Assembly (NCBI GenBank): GCA_937916025.1
Contig: CALGGX010000342.1
Coordinates: 1 to 6,917 of the forward strand
Direction: 5' to 3'
Source of the DNA: an uncultured Selenomonadales bacterium
GTDB taxonomy: Bacteria; Bacillota_C; Negativicutes; Selenomonadales; Selenomonadaceae
DNA: 6,917 nt
Positions 1 through 6,917 of this stretch are shown piece by piece. The notes beneath the pieces are model-generated. The model saw only the letters and a program-made list of their open reading frames with translations. It ran no database searches and was not told the DNA's origin. Made by a program: the position numbers and the translations under genes. The stretch's first letter is position 1. Every line of letters starts with the position of its first letter.

Positions 1-483
1 GCTCCGGCTGCCGAAGAAAAGACCATCGAGCGCGAAGTGTTGAAAAGCCCGTTGACCGGCAATCTCGTTGCCCTGCCCGACGTGCCCGACGAAGTGTTCT
101 CGAGCGGCTTGCTCGGCAAAGGCATTGCAGTCGAGCCGACTGTCGGCAAAGTGCTTGCACCTGCAGACGCCGAAGTTACGACGCTGTTTCCGACCGGTCA
201 CGCGATCGGACTGTTGACCGACAAGGGCGCGGAAATGCTGATACATATCGGCATGGACACCGTCAAGATGGAAGGGCGCGGCTTCAAAACGCACGTCAAT
301 CAAGGCGACAAAGTGAAGCAAGGGCAACTGCTTATCGAATTTGATATTGACATGATTAAAAAAGCGGGTTATCCTGTGATAACGCCCGTGCTCGTCACAA
401 ATCACGACAAGTACAAAGACATCGTCACGGTCGAAGGCAAGACGATTAACGGCGGCGACAATCTCATCACTGCCGTCGTTTGA
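1..483 (+). CDS. bglF: Beta-glucoside PTS permease, C-terminal IIA domain (5'-partial)
   Basis: This is the C-terminal end of a PTS sugar permease; the frame is open from base 1, so the gene starts upstream. The visible 160 residues are an Ala/Glu-rich linker (about 1-12) followed by a full IIA domain of the glucose/beta-glucoside (Crr) family. The domain shows KSPLTG (15-20), PTGHAIGL with His67, and MLIHIGMDTV with His82. The 15-residue His-His spacing matches His75/His90 of E. coli IIA-Glc, where the second His takes phosphate from HPr and passes it to the IIB domain. A C-terminal IIA after a linker fits the IIBCA order of BglF/BglP permeases in the inner membrane. Beta-glucoside specificity is inferred from the 6-phospho-beta-glucosidase gene downstream; the IIB and IIC domains, which would settle it, are outside the window. 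GTG at 37 is an internal codon, not a start. Confidence 0.9.
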   Translation, partial: APAAEEKTIEREVLKSPLTGNLVALPDVPDEVFSSGLLGKGIAVEPTVGKVLAPADAEVTTLFPTGHAIGLLTDKGAEMLIHIGMDTVKMEGRGFKTHVNQGDKVKQGQLLIEFDIDMIKKAGYPVITPVLVTNHDKYKDIVTVEGKTINGGDNLITAVV

Positions 484-493
484 TATATAATTC

Positions 494-500
494 GAGGAGG
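494..500 (+). promoter_or_regulatory. Ribosome binding site of the nitroreductase gene
   Basis: GAGGAGG lies 8 nt before the ATG at 509, in the 25-bp gap after the PTS stop codon. It is a near-perfect anti-Shine-Dalgarno match and fixes the start. Confidence 0.85.
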
Positions 501-508
501 TTGATTAT

Positions 509-2496
<1,988 letters not shown>

Positions 2497-2533
2497 TCCC
2501 TTTATCAATTCAAAAACTCCGCGCGGAATAATC

Positions 2534-2570
2534 AAAAGTCGTCGAGAAAAATCTCGGCGGCTTTTTTCTT
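2534..2570 (+). terminator. Intrinsic terminator of the beta-glucoside operon
   Basis: A 10-bp stem pairs 2538-2547 (gtcgtcgaga) with 2552-2561 (tctcggcggc), using two G-U pairs and an AAAA loop. Six T follow at 2562-2567, then CTT. The AAAA before the stem (2534-2537) can extend it by pairing with the T-run. It lies 38 bp after the GH1 stop and should end the operon transcript before the next promoter. Confidence 0.92.
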
Positions 2571-2576
2571 AAGCAC

Positions 2577-2605
2577 TTGACAAAAAATATCGAAGTTATA
2601 ATAAT
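2577..2605 (+). promoter_or_regulatory. Sigma-70-type promoter for the RTX-like gene
   Basis: A perfect -35 box TTGACA sits at 2577-2582. Two -10 candidates overlap: AATAAT at 2600-2605 with the ideal 17-bp spacer, and the consensus TATAAT at 2597-2602 with a short 14-bp spacer. The first is the more likely one in use. The position just after the operon terminator and about 130 bp before the RTX-like start fits an independent housekeeping promoter. No operator-like inverted repeat is evident. Confidence 0.75.
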
Positions 2606-2733
2606 AAGAATTAACATGTGTATGTGCGTTTTTTTCGGAAAGGGGGCGGTTGTTATGCGGGTAGTAAATTGAAAAAAATACGGCGCAAAGGATCTGTGCG
2701 TGTTCTCAAAATTTGGAAAGGAATGAATTTAAT
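2606..2733 (+). other. 5' leader of the RTX-like gene
   Basis: A leader of about 120 nt without a clear gene. In-frame stops TAG TAA at 2662-2667 prevent any longer N-terminus for the downstream protein. AAGGA at 2718-2722 lies 11 nt before the ATG at 2734 and is the likely ribosome binding site. Within the leader, AGGGGG at 2641-2646 precedes ATG 2655, which would encode only five codons in the 18-codon frame 2616-2672. This could be a leader peptide or chance. No known riboswitch fold was recognised. Confidence 0.5.
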
Positions 2734-5700
2734 ATGGCTGATATAATTTATGCCGACAGCAGAAGCAAAACATCCGGATCGGCCAACGCCGATACGATTA
2801 TGCCGGAATCTAAATCTGCCGATAATGCGACCGTCGATGCGGGTGCAGGCAATGATCTTATCGGCGGATGGTTTTATCAATCGTCGATCAATGCAGGCGA
2901 CGGCAATGACACCATTGTAAATGCCTACCTCAGCACCGTCAACGGCGGCAAAGGCGATGATTTGGTTTACGGCAGAGTTGTGTCAAAGATCGAATACGCC
3001 GACGGCGACGGCAACGATACCGTTTCGGGATTTAATGAGAGCTCGATTCTGAAAATCACGAGCGGCGAGATCACTTCCGCCGAAGTCGACGGTCTCAATG
3101 CCAAAATCAGCATCGGCACCGGCTCCGTTCTGCTTACCGGAATGGCGGGACGCACCATCAACATCAGCGACGCCGCCGGTACCGAATCGCAAACGGTCTT
3201 GGGAACGGTTGTTGAAGGCGACGACGGCAATAACCGAATTGCGAACAGCACGAACAACGCGATCATCAGACCCGGAACGGGCAACGACATTGTAAGTCTG
3301 AGCGGCTCCAATCAAATCGTCGAGTATGAGGACGGCAAAGACACCGTTTACGGTATCAACGACGGCGATACCATTCGTTTGCATAATTGGTTTGACAAGG
3401 CAACCGTCTCCGGCAACGATGTGATTTTCAGCGGCGAATCCGCAGAGGATGGCGGTTACAGTTATCATTCGCTCACGTTGAAAAACGCCAAATCGAAGAA
3501 GTATACCGTCGTAGATGATTATTACAACAATGAGATTTATGTTCCGGACAGAGGCGTAACACTTGACAATTCCTTGGACACAAATCAAATCACCAACCTT
3601 TTCGGCAATGTCACGATTGATGCAAGCAAATCGAAAGTTTCGACAGAAGTTTACAGTCGGGGCGATAACGTCAAGATATTACTCAATGATAACGGCAGTG
3701 ATGCCTACGCCAAAGGTAAAGCACTCCTTGTAAAAGGCGGAGCTGAAGGAGATAACATTGGAGTTTACGGCGATACCGACACGTATGTTTCACTCACCGA
3801 GAATGCAACAGTCGATGGCGGCGGCGGCAACGATTACATTTGGGGTTTTGGAATCAAAAAATCGACAATCGGAGGCGGCGCGGGCGAAGACAATATCGAC
3901 ATTAAGGGCTCGGAAAGCGTCAGCATCAACGGCGGTGCCGAGTATGATGTAATAGGCATTAATGGAACCAGACTTTCGACAATCGACGGCGGTGAAGGCG
4001 ACGATGATATCCATACATTCGATACCGACACTCAAAAAGTCGTGATCAACGGCGGTGCAGGCAATGACCAAATTTTCCATTCCGGCGTTTTCAATACGAT
4101 TAACGGCGGCGCAGGCAGTGATTATATCGACTCGTGGGGAAGATCGAATTCGATCTTCGGCGGCAATGATGACGACGAGATTTATGTGCGCAGCGGTGAT
4201 TCCGATTGCTGTACCGCCACAATCCTCGGCGGAAAAGGCAATGATCGCGTCAATATTCACGGCAACATTTGGGTCTATCAATATGCGAGCGGCGACGGCG
4301 ATGATGTGCTTGAAGACTTGCAAGGAACAGGCATCATCCACATTACGAGCGGCAATTACAGCGTGTCGATGAACGACTCCGACTTCGTCATTACAGTCGA
4401 CAGCGGCAAAATCACCCTTAAAGACCGAAACGGCGACAGCGGTCCGATCACGATCAAAGACAAAGACGGGCATTTGACCTCTTGGGCAATAAAAGCATCG
4501 GGAGAAGATTCCAATCCCGTTTACAGCATCGAGTCTGTCAGCGGCTCCGAAATTGTTGAAAGAGAATCCACATATCTGATTCATGTTTCCGATACCGACA
4601 CAACAGTGAGCGGAGAAGGCGTTTATGACGTTTTCAATTACAAAGCAAACATCAGCATCACGCCGAAAAACAATGTATCGATCTTCAATTACGGCGAAAA
4701 AAATACAATCAAAACAAGCGCAACGAATTATGCCCGGCAAATCCGCAACATCTACGGCTCCAACGTGCTGATTGAAACCGATACCGATACGAAAATTCAA
4801 AACACCGGCGATAACGCGACGATCAAAGCCGCGAAGTCCGGTTCGGATGCCGTTTCCAACGAAGGCAACAACGTCGTTATAACCGCAATAGGTTCCCATG
4901 ACAAATGGGCTTACATATTGGGGCAAAAGAGTTGGGAAGAATATGAAGACTTTACAACCCAAGGTATCAGTAACTTGGGCAAAAATGTAACGGTCAACGG
5001 CGGCGGTGCGGTTCATAATTACGGCGACAACTTCATTCTTAAGAGCGACTCGAATGTTGCAGACAGAATTCAAAACAGCGGCGCAAACGCGAAACTCACG
5101 GTCGGCGATCAAAACGACGTTGTCATTAATACCGGTTGGAAGTCCGTGATTGATGCCGGAGAAGGCCATGACTCAATCCTCAACGGTTCATCGGCAGTAT
5201 CACCCCCTTGGGATGATGGAGAAAATTCTTATTTCGACTTTAACAATCTTCGGTTCCTCTTCGCTTCGGACACTTCAATCAGCGGCGGCGACGGCAACGA
5301 TTTCATCAACAATTATTCCAACAACGTGACGATCAACGGCGGCGCGGGCAATGACACCATCAGAATGTCAGGCGCGAAAAACGTCTTCGTTTACAAATCC
5401 GGCGAAGGCGATGATGTCATTTACGGTATCGATCCGTCCGATTCAATCAAAATCGGCAGTTCATATTCAACCGCACTCGGTTCGGAAGACGACGAATACA
5501 GTTGGATGGGACGCGACGTGATTCTCACGGTCGGCTCAAACACGTTGACTTTCAAAAACGCCGAATTCACGCCCATCAATATTGACGGCAAGGTCATCAA
5601 CGACGTTGCCGACGCGGAACATCTGGACGACGGCATTTCTTACACCGATTCAAAGAAAAACGTGCTGAAAGTTTCCAATCCGTTCGGCGGAGAACTCTAC

Positions 5701-6917
5701 GCATCGGATTATGCCGCGAGTGTTGCAACAATCGACGCGAGCGAGAACACAAACGATCTCATGCTTGTCGGCAACGAAAAGGCAATCATGATCCGCGCGG
5801 GTTCCGGCAAGACGACATTGGTCGGAGGTATGAAAAACGACAATCTGATCGGCAACAACAATTCCGACACGTTCGTTTACACGCTGAAGGAAGGCGCGGA
5901 CGTCCTTACGAATGTCGAGGCGCATGATGTCGTTTCAATCGGCGGCACGACTTTTGACAAGCTCTCGTTTACCGACAACAAAAACGTAGTAACCGTCGCG
6001 TTCGCCGACGACAAAAATTCCAAGTTGACAATCAACAAAAAGAATACGAAAGACGCGATCACTTTCCGAATCGGCGAATCGAATTACACTTACGGCGACT
6101 TGCAAAACGGCATTTTGTCTTTCGACGCGGACGACAAAAAGACGGCGATCAAAGTCAGCGCAAACGCCACGGAAACAGTCAAAGTAAATGCGGCCGATAT
6201 TGTGTCGACGGCGAAAACGATTGACGGTTCGGCGGCAACGGTTCCGGTCGACATCACCGGCAACGACAATGCGAATATTCTCGTTGCGGGCAAGGCGGGA
6301 TCGACGCTCTACGGCGGCAAGTCGACAAAAGCGGTCGACGACAAATTGTACGGCGACGAAGGCGCGGATGTATTCGTCTACACCGACGGCGACGGCAAAG
6401 ATCAGGTCTACAATTTCAACGGCAAGAATGATATTATCCTTTTGCCCGGCGAAACTAATATCAACTCCGGTACCGTCAAAGTTTCCGCGAATAAAGTCAC
6501 CGTGTCTTTGAAAAACGGCACGCTTACGCTGAATGATCCGCAAGGCAGGGTTCGTTTCTACAACGATACCGATACAACAAAAGACCCGCTTTACGGTGTG
6601 GGCATTGATTTGCCGGATAATGTTGGCTACAACGCGAAGAAAACGGCGATTACAGTCAGCGGTTCTGCTCCGAACGGTATTTCTCTCGATTTGAGCAATC
6701 CCAATTACCCGACTACGGTCAAAGATATCGATGCTTCTGTTTACGGCGGCAGCGGAACCTTCGTCGGCAATGATCAAAAGAACATGATCACGGGCGGCAC
6801 CGGCTCCGATACTCTTGTCTTCGTTCTCGACAAGAGTGCCGATACATTCAAGAATGTCGATCCGTTTGATGTAATTTCGATCAGCGGCGGCGATACTCTC
6901 ACCGCCGATAAATTGAC
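2734..6917 (+). CDS. Giant RTX-like calcium-binding repeat protein (3'-partial)
   Basis: One open frame of 1394 codons with no stop before the right edge, so the protein is larger still. It starts MADIIYADS with no signal peptide or membrane segment. It is acidic, rich in Gly, Asp, Asn, Thr and Ile, and has only two Cys (492-493). RTX-type motifs (GGxGxDxI/V) occur in three blocks: residues 35-99, 360-526 and 806-898, with scattered ones near 160, 180, 1031 and 1352. In RTX proteins such motifs bind calcium in a beta-roll after export. The other parts are beta-rich linkers, a central decayed solenoid (about 635-805) and three C-terminal modules starting at residues 974, 1135 and 1302 with FVY-type strands. 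No catalytic domain is recognised. The best guess is a secreted or surface structural protein or adhesin exported by a type I system; no transporter gene is in the window and the C-terminal signal is not visible. The start is fixed by AAGGA 11 nt upstream and by in-frame stops at 2662-2667. Confidence 0.88.
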   Translation, partial: MADIIYADSRSKTSGSANADTIMPESKSADNATVDAGAGNDLIGGWFYQSSINAGDGNDTIVNAYLSTVNGGKGDDLVYGRVVSKIEYADGDGNDTVSGFNESSILKITSGEITSAEVDGLNAKISIGTGSVLLTGMAGRTINISDAAGTESQTVLGTVVEGDDGNNRIANSTNNAIIRPGTGNDIVSLSGSNQIVEYEDGKDTVYGINDGDTIRLHNWFDKATVSGNDVIFSGESAEDGGYSYHSLTLKNAKSKKYTVVDDYYNNEIYVPDRGVTLDNSLDTNQITNLFGNVTIDASKSKVSTEVYSRGDNVKILLNDNGSDAYAKGKALLVKGGAEGDNIGVYGDTDTYVSLTENATVDGGGGNDYIWGFGIKKSTIGGGAGEDNIDIKGSESVSINGGAEYDVIGINGTRLSTIDGGEGDDDIHTFDTDTQKVVINGGAGNDQIFHSGVFNTINGGAGSDYIDSWGRSNSIFGGNDDDEIYVRSGDSDCCTATILGGKGNDRVNIHGNIWVYQYASGDGDDVLEDLQGTGIIHITSGNYSVSMNDSDFVITVDSGKITLKDRNGDSGPITIKDKDGHLTSWAIKASGEDSNPVYSIESVSGSEIVERESTYLIHVSDTDTTVSGEGVYDVFNYKANISITPKNNVSIFNYGEKNTIKTSATNYARQIRNIYGSNVLIETDTDTKIQNTGDNATIKAAKSGSDAVSNEGNNVVITAIGSHDKWAYILGQKSWEEYEDFTTQGISNLGKNVTVNGGGAVHNYGDNFILKSDSNVADRIQNSGANAKLTVGDQNDVVINTGWKSVIDAGEGHDSILNGSSAVSPPWDDGENSYFDFNNLRFLFASDTSISGGDGNDFINNYSNNVTINGGAGNDTIRMSGAKNVFVYKSGEGDDVIYGIDPSDSIKIGSSYSTALGSEDDEYSWMGRDVILTVGSNTLTFKNAEFTPINIDGKVINDVADAEHLDDGISYTDSKKNVLKVSNPFGGELYASDYAASVATIDASENTNDLMLVGNEKAIMIRAGSGKTTLVGGMKNDNLIGNNNSDTFVYTLKEGADVLTNVEAHDVVSIGGTTFDKLSFTDNKNVVTVAFADDKNSKLTINKKNTKDAITFRIGESNYTYGDLQNGILSFDADDKKTAIKVSANATETVKVNAADIVSTAKTIDGSAATVPVDITGNDNANILVAGKAGSTLYGGKSTKAVDDKLYGDEGADVFVYTDGDGKDQVYNFNGKNDIILLPGETNINSGTVKVSANKVTVSLKNGTLTLNDPQGRVRFYNDTDTTKDPLYGVGIDLPDNVGYNAKKTAITVSGSAPNGISLDLSNPNYPTTVKDIDASVYGGSGTFVGNDQKNMITGGTGSDTLVFVLDKSADTFKNVDPFDVISISGGDTLTADKL
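2836..3030 (+). repeat. RTX calcium-binding block 1 (residues 35-99)
   Basis: Four motifs follow each other: DAGAGNDLI, NAGDGNDTI, NGGKGDDLV and DGDGNDTV. They start at residues 35, 53, 70 and about 89, so the spacing is 17-19 residues rather than the 9 of a classical tandem RTX array. Each supplies the Gly and Asp positions expected for calcium binding in a beta-roll. Confidence 0.85.
3811..4311 (+). repeat. RTX calcium-binding block 2 (residues 360-526)
   Basis: This is the longest block, nine units. VDGGGGNDYI, IGGGAGEDNI, INGGAEYDVI, IDGGEGDDDI, INGGAGNDQI, INGGAGSDYI, IFGGNDDDEI and ILGGKGNDRV start at residues 360, 379, 398, 417, 438, 456, 474 and 497, and ASGDGDDVL follows at 518. Spacing is mostly 18-19. 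INGGAEYDVI and IFGGNDDDEI lack the second conserved Gly and may bind calcium poorly. Confidence 0.88.
4139..4158. repeat. Perfect 20-bp palindrome inside the RTX-like gene
   Basis: The half gaagatcgaa (4139-4148) is followed immediately by its exact reverse complement (4149-4158), with no spacer. It lies in coding sequence for a GRSNSIF segment between two RTX motifs. It may be chance from biased codons. Confidence 0.5.
4636..5148 (+). repeat. Decayed solenoid repeats without intact calcium motifs (residues 635-805)
   Basis: A motif N-x-G-x-N-x-x-I recurs with first positions at residues 635, 652, 672, 690, 709, 747, 762, 781 and 799, plus a weak copy at 728 where only the Gly is kept. Mean spacing is about 18 residues. 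Examples are NTGDNATI, NEGNNVVI, NLGKNVTV and NSGANAKL. The intervening half where GGxGxD would sit is degenerate, for example KSGSDAV and GDQNDVVI. The period matches the RTX blocks, so this is probably the same coil having lost most calcium sites. Local GC also looks lower here. Confidence 0.7.
5149..5427 (+). repeat. RTX calcium-binding block 3 (residues 806-898)
   Basis: Motifs are IDAGEGHDSI (806), ISGGDGNDFI (849), INGGAGNDTI (867) and KSGEGDDVI (888). A gap at about 816-848 contains a Trp/Phe-rich, non-repeat insertion with a PPWDDG loop. The unit at 849-876 shows the composite coil well: an N-x-S-x-N-x-x-I half runs directly into the GGxGxD half. Confidence 0.82.
5653..6917 (+). repeat. 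Three long C-terminal modules of about 161-167 residues, last one partial
   Basis: Three diverged copies begin at residues 974, 1135 and 1302 (bases 5653, 6136, 6637) with KKNVLKVS, KKTAIKVS and KKTAITVS. Each continues with TIDAS, TIDGS or DIDAS, then GNEKAIMI, GNDNANIL or GNDQKNMI, then a Gly-rich loop and a strand FVYT, FVYT or VFVL. An NV-or-NF, D-V/I-I/V segment such as VEAHDVVSI or VDPFDVISI follows. The order is the same in all visible copies. The third is cut by the window end, so more copies may follow. Confidence 0.75.

Noticed and set aside
484..491. TATAAT-like sequence between the PTS and nitroreductase genes
   Set aside because: No -35 box at suitable distance; the gap is only 25 bp within an operon.
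2614..2635. Short hairpin (acat/atgt) before a run of seven T in the leader, a possible attenuator
   Set aside because: Only a 4-bp AT-rich stem separated from the T-run by GCG; too weak for an intrinsic terminator.
2684..2700. Small inverted repeat cgca/tgcg in the leader
   Set aside because: A 4-bp stem with a 9-nt loop, expected by chance; no riboswitch or operator pattern around it.
3790..5169. Long open frame on the - strand (459 codons) opposite the RTX-like gene
   Set aside because: It has no convincing ribosome binding site and its V/I/A/D-rich sequence is what the reverse complement of repeated Gly-Asp-Ile codons gives. The + strand frame has clear RTX motifs.
2836..5427. Regular short repeats that could suggest a CRISPR array or minisatellite
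   Set aside because: The repeats are protein-level (Gly/Asp codons), diverged at the DNA level, and lie inside one continuous reading frame.
5803..5820. GSGKTTL string resembling a Walker A nucleotide-binding loop in the RTX-like protein
   Set aside because: The GxxxxGK[ST] spacing is not met, there is no Walker B or NTPase fold, and the site lies in the Gly-rich loop of a repeated module.
5935..6777. Open frame on the - strand (280 codons) opposite the C-terminal modules
   Set aside because: Arg/Val-rich shadow of the + strand codons with no recognisable family or start signal.

Overview
The window looks like chromosomal DNA of a diderm Firmicute, most plausibly a Negativicute related to Selenomonas. 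This is an inference from the strong GGAGG-type ribosome binding sites, a hairpin-plus-T-run terminator, mid-range GC, a beta-glucoside PTS operon, and a very long RTX-like calcium-binding protein of a style common in that group. No rRNA or other taxonomic marker is present. All four genes lie on the + strand.

Region 1 (1-2570) is the end of a beta-glucoside utilisation operon. It holds the C-terminal IIA domain of a sugar PTS permease (cut by the left edge), a short nitroreductase of the CinD/Frm2 type, and a complete GH1 6-phospho-beta-glucosidase. Gaps between the genes are 25 and 17 bp, each with a good Shine-Dalgarno, and the operon ends at a clear intrinsic terminator. The PTS would import and phosphorylate a beta-glucoside such as cellobiose, arbutin or salicin. 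The GH1 enzyme would split the 6-phosphate product inside the cell. The flavoprotein between them may deal with a redox-active aglycone or may simply share the transcript.

Region 2 (2571-2733) is a promoter and leader of about 120 nt immediately after the terminator, so the next gene is an independent transcription unit.

Region 3 (2734-6917) is one uninterrupted reading frame of 1394 codons that runs off the right edge. It encodes a giant, acidic, repetitive RTX-like protein with no N-terminal signal peptide. It contains three blocks of Gly/Asp-rich calcium-binding repeats, six copies of a beta-rich module that follows RTX motifs, a central stretch in which the calcium motif has decayed but an 18-19-residue period persists, and three long C-terminal modules of about 161-167 residues, the last cut off. 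It is most likely secreted or cell-surface, by analogy with type I secreted RTX adhesins, but the C-terminus that would carry the secretion signal lies outside the window.

The most interesting content is the layered repeat architecture of this protein. No CRISPR array, tRNA, rRNA, insertion sequence or phage gene was seen.
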